A stretch of DNA of 64,000 nucleotides from Pseudomonas sp. DY-1 (GTDB lineage: Bacteria; Pseudomonadota; Gammaproteobacteria; Pseudomonadales; Pseudomonadaceae). The position numbers and the translations under genes are program-made. The notes under the pieces are model-generated. The model did not search any database and had not been told where the DNA came from. It saw only the letters and a program-made list of their open reading frames with translations. The stretch is taken from positions 5,556,001 to 5,620,000 of the forward strand of contig NZ_CP032616.1 in the NCBI RefSeq assembly GCF_003626975.1. Direction: 5' to 3'. Below, one piece after another: positions 8,816 through 17,649 of this stretch (position 1 is its first letter; each line of letters starts with the position of its first letter).

Positions 8816-9118
8816 GTGTACTGCCTTCTTCTCAAGACCCGCCTGCGTCCCGGTAGCCTGGACGCCTTCATGGATGCCATGCGCATCAACGCCGCTGCGT
8901 CGGTACGAGTCGAGCCCGGTTGTCTGGTGTTCGATGTGCTGCAGGATCGCAGCGACCCCGACCTGATCTGGCTCTACGAGGTCTATACCGACGAAGCCGC
9001 CTTCGAGGCGCATATGCTGACCCCGCACTTCCTCGCCAGCCGGCCGCTGGTGGAGCCTCTGATACTCGAACAGGATTGCATCGAAGCGGATTCCCTGGCG
9101 TTCAACGCCGCTCGCTGA
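8816..9118 (+). CDS. ABM-domain protein (putative monooxygenase)
   Basis: A 100-aa antibiotic-biosynthesis-monooxygenase-fold protein (ferredoxin-like barrel, usually a dimer), similar in layout to LsrG/YgiN: an N-terminal strand with KTRLRPGSLDAFMDAM, a central LIWLYEVYTDEAAFEAH and HFLASRPLVE. Such enzymes act on quinones or small carbonyl compounds without cofactors; the substrate here is unknown. The start is GTG at 8816, with CGGAG placed 6 bases upstream. It is divergent from the VOC gene. Confidence 0.86.
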   Translation: MYCLLLKTRLRPGSLDAFMDAMRINAAASVRVEPGCLVFDVLQDRSDPDLIWLYEVYTDEAAFEAHMLTPHFLASRPLVEPLILEQDCIEADSLAFNAAR

Positions 9119-9205
9119 TTCCTGCGTCTGAAGGGTGGCAATCGCCCTTCATTCCCACCACCGTTGCTGTCGAGCGTCATTGGTGGATCGAAGAAGTGAT
9201 TCACG

Positions 9206-9253
9206 AAACTGTGGGAGCGAGTTCATTCGCGATCCAAATCGCTCCCACAGTTT
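9206..9253. repeat. REP-like inverted repeat (GTGGGAGCGA type)
   Basis: AAACTGTGGGAGCGA and its exact 15-base complement flank an 18-base loop. The core GTGGGAGCGA also occurs at 50788, with a near-copy at 38340, consistent with a dispersed Pseudomonas REP family. The right arm touches the trmO stop codon, so it could also act as the trmO terminator. Confidence 0.8.
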
Positions 9254-9945
9254 CAACCTTGCGCGATTTCCAGCACGCGAATCCGTCCGGGTTCCGGGTA
9301 GTGCCAGCGCACATCCACGTCCCACAGCCGGGTGCCGTAGCGGCGTTCGGGCTCAGGCTTCTGATAGGCCGGGCGTGGGTCCTGGGCGAGGCACTGTTCG
9401 ATCAATTCGGTCAGGGGCTCACCCAGGCGCTGGCCGTGCTCATGGGCCTGGAGCAGGGCGGTTGGCTCCCATTCCACTGGAATGAGTTCAGGTGCAGCGT
9501 CGGCGATGGCATTCAGCGCGCCATCCTGGCAATCGGCGTAGGGCACATAGGGTTTGATGTCGATTACCGGAGTGCCGTCCAGCAGGTCGATCCCGGATAG
9601 CCAGAGTCGGCCGGCCTCCACCTTTTCCAGCTTCACCACCGACTGACCAATGCCGTTGGGCCGGTAGGTGGAGCGACTGGCAAAGACGCCGATGGACTGG
9701 TTGCCGCCAAGCCGTGGCGGACGCACCTTCAGGCGCGGCTTGTCTTCCAGTGCCTGGTGGAAGAGGAACAGCAGCCAGACATGGCTGACCTGCTCCAGGC
9801 CGGCCACGGCATCGCCAGTGTCGAAAGGCGGCGTAAGCTCCAGCACGCCCCGGGCCGCAGGGGCCAGATGCGGCTGGCGGGGGATGGCGAATTTTTCCTT
9901 GAAGCAGGAACGGACGTAGCCGACCGGCGAAATGTTGTGCTGCAT
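9253..9945 (-). CDS. trmO: tRNA (N6-threonylcarbamoyladenosine37-N6)-methyltransferase TrmO
   Basis: A 230-aa TrmO/TsaA protein (E. coli 235 aa) that methylates t6A37 in threonine tRNA using S-adenosylmethionine. The beta-barrel family motifs are present: PVGYVRSCF at the N-terminus, HVWLLFLFH, the SRSTYRPNGIGQS segment that forms the SAM site, and DIKPYVPYAD. The ATG at 9945 gives the family's normal N-terminus. A 61-codon secreted-peptide ORF ends 1 base upstream, so the two are probably translationally coupled. Confidence 0.93.
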   Translation of the reverse strand: MQHNISPVGYVRSCFKEKFAIPRQPHLAPAARGVLELTPPFDTGDAVAGLEQVSHVWLLFLFHQALEDKPRLKVRPPRLGGNQSIGVFASRSTYRPNGIGQSVVKLEKVEAGRLWLSGIDLLDGTPVIDIKPYVPYADCQDGALNAIADAAPELIPVEWEPTALLQAHEHGQRLGEPLTELIEQCLAQDPRPAYQKPEPERRYGTRLWDVDVRWHYPEPGRIRVLEIAQG

Positions 9946-9946
9946 A

Positions 9947-10132
9947 TCAGTAAGGAACGCGGCAGCCGGCGTCGCGGAAAGCTCCACCGAGGCGCTGCCA
10001 GCCTTCGCCCGGACTGGTCTGGGCGCAGGTCAGGGCACCATCGAGCTTGCTTTGCCAGATGAAGAAGGGAGACGGCGCGGCGAAACTCGGGGTGGCCAGA
10101 GTGAGCAGCAAGGTGAGGAGCGTGAGGCGCAT
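9947..10132 (-). CDS. Small secreted two-cysteine protein, coupled to trmO
   Basis: A 61-aa ORF with a classic signal peptide (MRLTLLTLLLTLATPSFA, cleavage near residue 18) and a 43-residue mature part with two cysteines (LTCAQT and AGCRVPY), able to form one disulfide. Its stop lies 1 base before the trmO start, which argues for a real, co-transcribed gene. I do not recognise a family. It could be a periplasmic or secreted peptide. Its link to tRNA methylation, if any, is only positional. Confidence 0.65.
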   Translation of the reverse strand: MRLTLLTLLLTLATPSFAAPSPFFIWQSKLDGALTCAQTSPGEGWQRLGGAFRDAGCRVPY

Positions 10133-10196
10133 GGGGTAATTCCGGTGACGTGCGCGGCTACCCTAGCGCCGCTCCGGGCGCCGCGCAATAGACCGG

Positions 10197-10967
10197 TTAC
10201 AGGTGGAAACCGCCGTCGATGGGGATGATGGCACCGGTCATGTAGGCCCCGGCGGTGCTGGCCAGGCTGATAGCCAATGCCGCCATCTCTTCACCCCGGC
10301 CCCAGCGCTTCATCGGAATCAGCGCGGTATCGCGCGCCATGGCTTCCGGGTCGTTGGCGATGAAACGGGTCATCTTGCTGGGGAAGCGACCAGGGGCGAT
10401 CACATTGACGTTGATGTGTTCCGCCACCAGTTCCCGCGCCAGCATTCGCGACAGCTGATGCAGAGCAGCCTTGCTCGGGCCATAGGCGTAGGCTTCCTCG
10501 CCATGGGAGGTGATGCCCGCGACCGACCCGATATTGATCACCCGGGCCGGGCTCGCTTCGCTGCCAGCCTTGCGCAGCAAGGGCAGTAGCTGCTGGATAC
10601 AACTGAACACGGAGGTGACGTTGAGCTGCATGACCTTCTCCCAGCCTTTTGCCGGATAACTTTCCAAGGGCGCGCCCCAGGTTGTGCCGGCGTTGTTCAC
10701 CAGGATGTCCAGTTGTTCCGTGCGTTGCGCCAGCGCAGCAGCCAGGTCCCTGGCCCCTTCCTCGCTAGAGAGGTCCGCGGCAAGGCCTTGGCATTCGCCG
10801 TAGACGGAGAGTTCGGCTGCAGTTTCACGACAGGCTTCGGCATCACGGGCGCAAATGAAGACGCGGGCACCTGCCTCGAGAAAGCCCTGGGCGATCATCC
10901 GTCCGATGCCACGGGTACCACCGGTGACCAGGGCGGTGCGGCCCTGAAGACTGAAATAGGGGGGCAT
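10197..10967 (-). CDS. rhlG: NADPH-dependent beta-ketoacyl reductase RhlG
   Basis: A 256-aa short-chain dehydrogenase. TGGTRGIG near residue 15 binds NADP(H), NNAG follows near 90, and the catalytic Ser and YxxxK (YGPSK) are present. Segments such as MQLNVTSVFSCIQQLLPLLR and NVNVIAPGRFPSKMTR match P. aeruginosa RhlG almost residue for residue as I remember it. RhlG has been linked to supplying 3-hydroxyacyl groups for rhamnolipids and polyhydroxyalkanoate, though that role is debated. No rhlAB genes are in the window. Confidence 0.9.
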   Translation of the reverse strand: MPPYFSLQGRTALVTGGTRGIGRMIAQGFLEAGARVFICARDAEACRETAAELSVYGECQGLAADLSSEEGARDLAAALAQRTEQLDILVNNAGTTWGAPLESYPAKGWEKVMQLNVTSVFSCIQQLLPLLRKAGSEASPARVINIGSVAGITSHGEEAYAYGPSKAALHQLSRMLARELVAEHINVNVIAPGRFPSKMTRFIANDPEAMARDTALIPMKRWGRGEEMAALAISLASTAGAYMTGAIIPIDGGFHL

Positions 10968-11062
10968 AGCGAACCTCGCGAGTGAGCCGGGAAAGGCCCA
11001 TACCCTAGCCCCGGCATGGCCGGGGCGGGGGCATTATCGAGGTGCGGAATGAGGCGGCATTG

Positions 11063-11704
11063 TCACGCCGGAGCCGCCTGGGAAGCAGCCAATTCGGCAT
11101 CCTTGGCCAAGGCTCGCTTGTAGGCCGGACGTTCGATGAAGCGTGCGATGTAGTCCTTGATCGCCGGAACTTCCGGGATCAGGCCGAACTGGGTCGTCCA
11201 GTTCAACGCGCTGCCCCAGAGCACATCGGCGGCGGTGAACTGTTCACCCAGTAGCCAGGGGCCGTCCTTCAACTGGCCGAGCAAGGTCTTCATGACGCTG
11301 TCGAAATCGCCGTATGGCGAGCGCGATTCTGGAATCGGCTCGCGCTTCTGCACACGATCCACCACAGCCGGTTCGAAGCACGAGCCGTAGAACACCATCC
11401 AGCGCAGATAAGGCCCGCGCAATGGATCGCCCAGCGTTGGCGCCAGCTTGGCTTCTGGATATATATCGGCGAGATAGAGGTAGACCGAAACCTGCTCGGT
11501 GACTACCGCATCGCCATGGGTGATGGTGGGCACCTTGCCCATGGGGTTGATGGCGAGAAACTCGGGCTTGCGCTGTTCGCCTGTCTTCATATTCATCACA
11601 TGGAGGTTGTACTCCACGCCCAGTTCTTCCAGCAGGGTCAGCGCACCCGTGGATCGGGTGTAGGGGCAGTGGTAGAGGGTTACCTGGCGGTTCTCGGTAG
11701 TCAT
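11063..11704 (-). CDS. Glutathione S-transferase family protein
   Basis: A 213-aa GST: an N-terminal thioredoxin-like domain (VTLYHCPYTRSTGALTLLEELG, then NPMGKVPTI with the cis-Pro and the glutathione-binding TEQVSVYLYLAD) and an all-helical C-terminal domain with the GEQFTAADV capping motif. It probably conjugates or reduces electrophiles in the cytoplasm; the class and substrate are unresolved. It is flanked by rhlG and a DCC-family gene on the same strand, each with gaps of 50-100 bases. Confidence 0.92.
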   Translation of the reverse strand: MTTENRQVTLYHCPYTRSTGALTLLEELGVEYNLHVMNMKTGEQRKPEFLAINPMGKVPTITHGDAVVTEQVSVYLYLADIYPEAKLAPTLGDPLRGPYLRWMVFYGSCFEPAVVDRVQKREPIPESRSPYGDFDSVMKTLLGQLKDGPWLLGEQFTAADVLWGSALNWTTQFGLIPEVPAIKDYIARFIERPAYKRALAKDAELAASQAAPA

Positions 11705-11753
11705 TGTTCTGGTTCCGCGTGTTCCATGGATGAAGCGAGTCTAGACGGTGCCC

Positions 11754-12104
11754 CTAGAGCCTGCCGTCCCGGCGCAGACGGCGCAGTACCCAGTGGCGGT
11801 AAGCCAGTGACAGAAGTGGTTTGATGAGCGGCAGGCCGATCAGCCAGGCCAGCGGCGCCAGTCTGGGAACACGGGCGAGCAGGAGGATGTAGGCGTCCAG
11901 TTCGCGGTGAACTCGGCCGGCTTCATCCTGGACATGGAGTTCGGTGAGCGCGAGGTAGGGGTCGATACCAAGGGTGCGCAGTTCTGCGTCGCGGCCGGTG
12001 ATGTCGATCCATTCCACACCTTCGGCGGCCCTTGGAAGGGATTCGTACCAGTGGCGATCGGCATTACAGCGAGGACAGGCGCCGTCGTAGAAGACCTTGA
12101 GCAT
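11754..12104 (-). CDS. DCC-family (DUF393) thiol-disulfide oxidoreductase-like protein
   Basis: A 116-aa protein of the DCC family, named for the conserved N-terminal DxxCxxC: here YDGACPRCNADRHW near residue 5, with a thioredoxin-like fold predicted. The LDAYILLLARVPRLAPLAWLIGLPLIKPLL segment is the hydrophobic family core, and the C-terminus is basic. It may handle thiols or membrane redox; no substrate is established for the family. The ATG at 12104 puts the motif at the expected position. An earlier in-frame start would add 13 residues from a repeat-like region. Confidence 0.85.
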   Translation of the reverse strand: MLKVFYDGACPRCNADRHWYESLPRAAEGVEWIDITGRDAELRTLGIDPYLALTELHVQDEAGRVHRELDAYILLLARVPRLAPLAWLIGLPLIKPLLSLAYRHWVLRRLRRDGRL

Positions 12105-12181
12105 GGTCAGGCTCCGGTGATGGGTGTCGCTGCGCTCAACCACATCCTACGACTAATAGGGCGCGTGAGTTTGCCCAAAAG

Positions 12182-12204
12182 AAAAAGCCCCGCATCAGCG
12201 GGGC
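12182..12204 (-). terminator. rimO terminator
   Basis: GCCCCGC pairs with GCGGGGC around ATCA. On the minus strand it is followed by CTTTTTCTTTT, a good intrinsic terminator 20 bases after rimO. Confidence 0.9.
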
Positions 12205-12224
12205 CCTTTCATTCATCTATCGAC

Positions 12225-13547
12225 TCAGACCAGCTCGGCCCACATGTCGTACTCGTCGGCGTCGACGATGCGTACGCGGACCTTGTCGCCCGGCTTCACG
12301 CTGGTGGATTCGATGAACACGCTGCCATCGATTTCCGGCGCGTCCGCCCAGGAACGGGCCACGGCGCCTTCGTCGTCCACCTCGTCGATCAGCACGTCCA
12401 TTTCCCGGCCAATCTTCAGCTGCAGGCGAGCGGTGGAAATAGCCTGCTGGTGCGCCATGAAACGCTCCCAGCGGTCCTGCTTCACGTCGTCCGGTACCGG
12501 CTCCAGGCCGAGGTCGTTGGCCGGTGCGCCGTCCACGGGGGAGTACTGGAAGCAGCCGACGCGATCCAGCTGGGCTTCGGTCAGCCAGTCCAGAAGGTAC
12601 TGGAAGTCTTCCTCGGTTTCGCCGGGGAAGCCGACGATGAAGGTGGAGCGGATGGTCAGGTCCGGGCAGATCTCGCGCCACTTCTTGATGCGGGCCAGGG
12701 TCTTGTCCTCGAAGGCCGGACGCTTCATCGACTTGAGCACTTTCGGGCTGGCGTGCTGGAAGGGGATGTCCAGGTAGGGCAGCAGTTTTCCCTCGGCCAT
12801 CAGCGGGATCACGTCATCCACGTTGGGGTACGGATAGACGTAGTGCAGACGGACCCAGACCCCCATGGCGGACAGGGCTTCGCACAGCTCCAGCATGCGG
12901 GTCTTCACCGGCTGACCGTTCCAGAAGTCCAGTTTGTACTTGAGGTCGACGCCGTAGGCGCTGGTGTCCTGGGAGATCACCAGCAGTTCCTTCACGCCGG
13001 CCTTGACCAGGCGCTCGGCCTCGGAGAGCACATCGCCTACAGGGCGGCTGACCAGGCGGCCGCGCATGGAGGGGATGATGCAGAAGCTGCAGCTGTGGTT
13101 GCAGCCTTCGGAAATCTTCAGGTAGGCGTAGTGACGCGGGGTCAGCTTGATGCCCTGGGGCGGTACCAGGTCGACGAAGGGGTCGTGGTCGGCCTTTGGC
13201 GGAATCACCTCGTGCACGGCACTGACCACTTGCTCGTACTGCTGAGGACCGGTCACGGCCAGTACGCTCGGGTGCACGTCACGAATGGAGTCTTCGGAAA
13301 CACCCATGCAACCGGTGACGATCACCTTGCCGTTCTCTGCGATGGCTTCACCGATGGCGTCCAGGGATTCGGCCTTGGCGCTGTCGATGAAACCGCAGGT
13401 GTTTACCACTACTACGTCGGCATCCTGGTAGGTCGGCACGATCTCGTAGCCTTCCATGCGCAGCTGGGTGAGGATGCGTTCGGAGTCGACAGTGGCCTTT
13501 GGGCAACCCAGGCTGACGAATCCGACTTTTGGAGTAGCGGTGGACAT
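12225..13547 (-). CDS. rimO: Ribosomal protein S12 methylthiotransferase RimO
   Basis: A 440-aa radical-SAM enzyme that adds a methylthio group to an aspartate of ribosomal protein S12. The N-terminal UPF0004 domain has its three cluster cysteines (LGCPK, NTCGF, TGCMG). The radical-SAM CxxxCxxC is CNHSCSFC near residue 150, and a TRAM domain closes the protein ([25 protein letters not shown]). The length matches E. coli RimO (441 aa). It is transcribed alone, divergent from kup. Confidence 0.97.
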   Translation of the reverse strand: MSTATPKVGFVSLGCPKATVDSERILTQLRMEGYEIVPTYQDADVVVVNTCGFIDSAKAESLDAIGEAIAENGKVIVTGCMGVSEDSIRDVHPSVLAVTGPQQYEQVVSAVHEVIPPKADHDPFVDLVPPQGIKLTPRHYAYLKISEGCNHSCSFCIIPSMRGRLVSRPVGDVLSEAERLVKAGVKELLVISQDTSAYGVDLKYKLDFWNGQPVKTRMLELCEALSAMGVWVRLHYVYPYPNVDDVIPLMAEGKLLPYLDIPFQHASPKVLKSMKRPAFEDKTLARIKKWREICPDLTIRSTFIVGFPGETEEDFQYLLDWLTEAQLDRVGCFQYSPVDGAPANDLGLEPVPDDVKQDRWERFMAHQQAISTARLQLKIGREMDVLIDEVDDEGAVARSWADAPEIDGSVFIESTSVKPGDKVRVRIVDADEYDMWAELV

Positions 13548-13755
13548 TGCGGCTAACCTCGATGGGCGCTCGGGAGGGCGCCTCTGATCAAAAAGTGCGC
13601 AATTCTAGCGGCAGGCGCGGACCATTTCCACCCTCATCTGTTGTCATTTCGCGGCTAGCCTTTAGGAAACTGGTGAGGGATGAGTGGGATGCTTCTCATT
13701 GCCGGGAAGGCTTCTCAAATGATGCGCGGCAACAGTCATCAACAGGAAGGTTCAG

Positions 13756-15660
13756 ATGAGCGAGAGCATCACGCAACCTGCCGAGCAGCACGCCGGACAT
13801 ACGGCTTCCGGCCTCGGCATGCTGGTCGCCGCAGCGGGAGTGGTCTACGGCGATATCGGCACCAGCCCGCTGTACACCCTCAAGGAAGTGTTTTCCGAAC
13901 AGTATGGAGTCCAGGTCAACCATGACGGGGTTCTGGGGGTACTTTCACTGATCTTCTGGTCGCTGATCTGGGTGGTCTCGATCAAGTACATGCTGTTCGT
14001 GCTGCGCGCCGATAACGACGGGGAAGGCGGCGCCATGGCGTTGACCGCCCTGGCCCAGCGTGCCGCCAGGTCATACCCCAGGCTGAAACTGGCGGTGTTG
14101 CTGCTCGGCCTGTTTGGCACGGCGCTGTTCTATGGCGACAGCATGATCACCCCGGCAATCTCGGTTCTCTCGGCTATCGAGGGCCTCGATCTGGCGTTCG
14201 ATGGCATCAGCCACTGGGTGGTGCCGCTATCGTTGATCGTGCTGGTAGGGCTGTTTCTGATCCAGAAACACGGCACCGCGCGGATCGGGATTTTCTTCGG
14301 GCCGATCATGGTGCTCTGGTTCAGCGTGCTGGGTGCCCTCGGGCTCTACGGGATACTCCAGCAGCCCGAAGTGCTCAAGGCGATAAACCCATACTGGTGC
14401 GTACATTTCTTCATTACCCATCCGGCCGTCGGCGTGGCCATTCTCGGGGCGGTGGTGCTGGCCCTGACCGGGGCCGAGGCGCTCTACGCCGATATGGGTC
14501 ACTTTGGCCGCAAACCTATCGCCCGCGCCTGGTTCTTCCTGGTGCTACCGGGGCTGGTGCTGAACTACTTCGGCCAGGGTGCGGCGATCCTTGGTGATGC
14601 CAACGCGGCGCGAAACCCTTTCTACTTATTGGCACCGGGCTGGGCGCTGCTGCCCATGGTGCTGCTGTCTACCCTGGCCACCGTGATCGCGTCCCAGGCG
14701 GTGATATCCGGAGCATTCTCCCTGACTCATCAGGCCATGCAGCTGGGGTACATACCACGCATGTTCGTGCAGCACACGTCGCAGCAGGAGCAGGGACAGA
14801 TCTATATCGGCGCCGTGAACTGGGCGTTGATGGTGGGCGTTGTGCTGCTGGTGCTGGGCTTCGAGTCGTCTGGGGCGCTGGCCTCGGCGTACGGCGTGGC
14901 GGTGACGGGGACCATGCTGATCACCACCCTGTTGGTGTCCGTGGTGATGCTGCTGCTGTGGAAAACGCCCTGGTGGCTGGCGGTTCCGGTGCTGCTCGGC
15001 TTTCTCTTCGTCGATAGCCTGTTCTTCGCCGCCAACGTGCCGAAGATCCTCCAGGGTGGTGCCTTCCCGGTTGTTGCCGGTACTGCCTTGTTCATCCTGA
15101 TGACCACCTGGAAGCGTGGCAAGCAGATCGTGGTCGAGCGCCTGGACGAAACCGCGTTGCCATTGCCGCTGTTCATCGCCAGCATCCGTTCGCAGCCGCC
15201 CCATCGGGTGCAGGGTACTGCCGTGTTCCTCACCGCGCGGACGGACGCCGTGCCCCACGCGCTGTTGCACAACCTGCTGCACAACCAGGTGCTGCATGGG
15301 CAGGTAGTGCTACTGACGGTTATCAGCGAGGACACGCCGCGGGTGGCGCCAGATCGGCGTTTCGAGGTGGACGCCTACGGCGATGGTTTCTTCCGGGTGA
15401 TCCTGCACTTCGGTTTCATCGAAGAACCGGACGTGCCGGCGGCGCTGAAGCTCTGTCACCTCAATGAGCTGGATTTCAGCCCGATGAGCACCACCTACTT
15501 CCTCAGTCGCGAGACGGTGATTCCCACTAAGCGCATTGGCATGGCGCGTTGGCGGGAGGCGCTTTTCGCCTTCCTGCTGAAGAACGCCAACAGCAACCTG
15601 AAGTACTTCAACCTGCCGCTGAACCGGGTGATCGAGCTGGGGACGCAGGTGGAAATTTGA
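13756..15660 (+). CDS. kup: Low-affinity potassium transporter Kup
   Basis: A 634-aa Kup/HAK family K+/H+ symporter: the N-terminal family signature [17 protein letters not shown] near residue 32, about twelve membrane helices to residue 430, then the cytoplasmic C-terminal domain containing [27 protein letters not shown] lies 6 bases upstream of the ATG. The gap of 208 bases to rimO holds the divergent promoters; I found no recognisable operator in it. Confidence 0.96.
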   Translation: MSESITQPAEQHAGHTASGLGMLVAAAGVVYGDIGTSPLYTLKEVFSEQYGVQVNHDGVLGVLSLIFWSLIWVVSIKYMLFVLRADNDGEGGAMALTALAQRAARSYPRLKLAVLLLGLFGTALFYGDSMITPAISVLSAIEGLDLAFDGISHWVVPLSLIVLVGLFLIQKHGTARIGIFFGPIMVLWFSVLGALGLYGILQQPEVLKAINPYWCVHFFITHPAVGVAILGAVVLALTGAEALYADMGHFGRKPIARAWFFLVLPGLVLNYFGQGAAILGDANAARNPFYLLAPGWALLPMVLLSTLATVIASQAVISGAFSLTHQAMQLGYIPRMFVQHTSQQEQGQIYIGAVNWALMVGVVLLVLGFESSGALASAYGVAVTGTMLITTLLVSVVMLLLWKTPWWLAVPVLLGFLFVDSLFFAANVPKILQGGAFPVVAGTALFILMTTWKRGKQIVVERLDETALPLPLFIASIRSQPPHRVQGTAVFLTARTDAVPHALLHNLLHNQVLHGQVVLLTVISEDTPRVAPDRRFEVDAYGDGFFRVILHFGFIEEPDVPAALKLCHLNELDFSPMSTTYFLSRETVIPTKRIGMARWREALFAFLLKNANSNLKYFNLPLNRVIELGTQVEI

Positions 15661-15672
15661 AACCTTGCAAGT

Positions 15673-15731
15673 AGGGTGCGTCATGCGCACCGGAACATCG
15701 CGCGATGCTTCCGGTGCGCGCGGCGCACCCT
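15673..15731. repeat. Long imperfect cruciform after kup
   Basis: Nested complementary arms AGGGTGCG/CGCACCCT and GCGCACCGGAA/TTCCGGTGCGC surround the palindrome CATCGCGCGATG at the tip. The whole 59-base segment folds into one hairpin between convergent kup and the cytochrome b561 gene. It resembles dispersed Pseudomonas intergenic repeats rather than a classical terminator, as there is no T-run, though it may stop transcription from both sides. Confidence 0.8.
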
Positions 15732-15746
15732 GCTGGGAGCCTGGTA

Positions 15747-16295
15747 TCAGCTCTTGCCTGGCAACATACGCGCCAGGGTGTTGTCCCGGCTCACATAGTG
15801 GTGGAACAGCGCGGCCACGGCGTGTAGGCCGATCAGCCAGTAGCCGGCGGTGCCCGCCAACTCGTGGAGCTCCTTGATCTGGCCGGCCAGTTCCTTGTTC
15901 GGGCCAATCAGTGCCGGCAGTTCCAGGCCGAAGAAGGGGATGGGCTTGCCTGCGGCGCTGAGGATCAGCCAACCGGCCAGGGGGGCACCGATCATCAGGG
16001 CGTAGAGCGCCAGGTGCATCAGCTTGGAGAGGGCGTTCTGCCAGCTTGCCGGTGCGGGTTCGATGGCCGGGGTTGGGGAAGTCATTCGTCCGATCAGGCG
16101 CAGCCCGACCAGGAAGAGCACTGCCAGGCCGAGCATGAAGTGCCAGTGCTTGAGAAGTTCGCGGGCTTCGCTGCCTTTGGGAAAGTTGCCCTTCAGCTCG
16201 ATGCAGGCATACACGGCGGCGATCAGTACCAGCATCAGCCAGTGCAGGGCGATGGACAGGCTCCCATAGCGGGCGGGTGTGTTCTTGAGACTCAT
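15747..16295 (-). CDS. Cytochrome b561
   Basis: A 182-aa four-helix diheme membrane cytochrome of the CybB type. The expected heme-ligand histidines lie in helices 1 (SIALHWLML), 2 (LKHWHFMLGL) and 4 (YWLIGLHAVAALFHH). It passes electrons between the quinone pool and periplasmic partners, possibly as a superoxide:quinone oxidoreductase. The ATG at 16295 is favoured over the preceding GTG because of the spacing from GAGG. It lies 75 bases beyond acvB on the opposite side of the acvB stop. Confidence 0.93.
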   Translation of the reverse strand: MSLKNTPARYGSLSIALHWLMLVLIAAVYACIELKGNFPKGSEARELLKHWHFMLGLAVLFLVGLRLIGRMTSPTPAIEPAPASWQNALSKLMHLALYALMIGAPLAGWLILSAAGKPIPFFGLELPALIGPNKELAGQIKELHELAGTAGYWLIGLHAVAALFHHYVSRDNTLARMLPGKS

Positions 16296-16370
16296 CACGG
16301 TTCCTCTTTCTCGTTATGCGAAACAGCCGAAGAGAATAGTCGCCTTGCCTTAAGCGAATCTGAACCCAGA

Positions 16371-17642
16371 TCAATCCCTGGCCAGGGAATCCTGCCGTTT
16401 CTCTACTGCTGCCAGCAGTTTCTCCGCCAATGCCGGATATTTCTCGTCGTAATGGTGGCCACCCGGAAGCTCCAGATTTTCCCTGACGGCGCCCGGTTGG
16501 GTGCATCCGCTTTCATTGGCTTCGTCCTTGCCGAACACGCACAGCACCTTGGCTGCAGGCAACCTGGCCAGTTCCGGAGCGGTGGCGGCTTCCTGGCCGG
16601 CTTTGCCGAGCCAGCCTTGTACTTCGATTTCGAAGCTGCCGCTGCGCGCCAGGGCCAGCAGCAGGATGGCGTCCACCTGGTCCTGGTCGGCCTTGGGCAG
16701 ACGGTTGTAGAAGGCCGGTAGCACGTCGGCGCCAAACGAGTAGCCCGCCAACACGAAGCGCTTGGCGCCCCACTTTTCGCGGTATTGCTTCATCAGTCGG
16801 CTGAGATCGGCGGCGCCCTGTTCCGGGCTCTTGTGCTGCCAGAAGTAGCGCAGTGAATCGATGCCGACCACTGAGTGGCCACGCTTGGCCATTTCGTCCG
16901 CCACGGCGCGATCCAGGTCGCGCCAGCCGCCGTCACCGGAATAGAACAGGGTGACGGTTTCGACGGGTTTGGCCGCTGGCACTTCCACGACCGGCAACGG
17001 CTCGCCCTGGCCTTGCAGCAGGCTGGCGAGGCGCTGCTGGAGCAATTGCACGAGGCTGGTGTCGTAGTCGCTGATCAGGGTTTCGGCGTTGGCCTGGTTG
17101 CGTGCGAATGCGGCGCTAGGGTCGTCCGGGTTGTCGTTCCATGCAGCCAGCCAGTGGCCGTGGGGAGCCTGGTTGGGCAGGGCGGCGGGGCAGTCCGGGG
17201 TGTCCAGGCTGAAGTCGATGGACACGGCCTGGGCGTTGTCATCGCCCTGGCCGGCCAGCCAACGCCAGGCGAAGGAGGCCCCCGGGCCGATCCCTGCCAC
17301 CAGATCAGGTTCGCCGCCGAGGGTGTTACGGGCCTGCTGCAGACGCTGCTGCTGCGCCGCGCAATTTTTCTCCGGCAAGTCCACTTGCAGCAGGCGGGCA
17401 TTACCGCCGCGGGCCAGGGCCAGCAGGTCGGTGTCGGCCAGGCGCTGGTCGCCGCTGGCCAGCAACAGGACGCGGTGCTGTAGGGCGCCAGCCGGGCTGG
17501 CCAGGGTCATGGCACTGCCGTCCGGCGATTTCAGGTGATCCAGCCGGGCTTGGGGCGCTGGGCGGCTCCAGATCAACAGGGCGGTACCGACCAGGGCGAG
17601 AACCAGGATCAGCAGCAGGCGCCGCCAATTGCGCTTGAGCAT
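16371..17642 (-). CDS. acvB: AcvB/VirJ-family lipid hydrolase (aminoacyl-phosphatidylglycerol hydrolase)
   Basis: A 423-aa protein with an N-terminal signal-anchor (LLLILVLALVGTALLIW, residues about 9-25), a first half that has lost catalytic motifs, and a C-terminal alpha/beta-hydrolase (VirJ domain) with nucleophile GYSFGAD near residue 285. In P. aeruginosa the orthologue next to mprF (PA0919) hydrolyses alanyl-phosphatidylglycerol in the periplasm. The start at 17642 has GAGG 5 bases upstream, overlapping the mprF stop, so translation is coupled. The pair forms a synthase-hydrolase operon that tunes membrane charge. Confidence 0.9.
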   Translation of the reverse strand: MLKRNWRRLLLILVLALVGTALLIWSRPAPQARLDHLKSPDGSAMTLASPAGALQHRVLLLASGDQRLADTDLLALARGGNARLLQVDLPEKNCAAQQQRLQQARNTLGGEPDLVAGIGPGASFAWRWLAGQGDDNAQAVSIDFSLDTPDCPAALPNQAPHGHWLAAWNDNPDDPSAAFARNQANAETLISDYDTSLVQLLQQRLASLLQGQGEPLPVVEVPAAKPVETVTLFYSGDGGWRDLDRAVADEMAKRGHSVVGIDSLRYFWQHKSPEQGAADLSRLMKQYREKWGAKRFVLAGYSFGADVLPAFYNRLPKADQDQVDAILLLALARSGSFEIEVQGWLGKAGQEAATAPELARLPAAKVLCVFGKDEANESGCTQPGAVRENLELPGGHHYDEKYPALAEKLLAAVEKRQDSLARD

Positions 17643-17649
17643 GAGCACC

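Noticed and set aside
11907..13556. A 549-codon open frame on the plus strand opposite rimO
   Set aside because: It is the mirror of rimO caused by GC-rich third positions; composition is typical of antisense readings and no family is recognisable.
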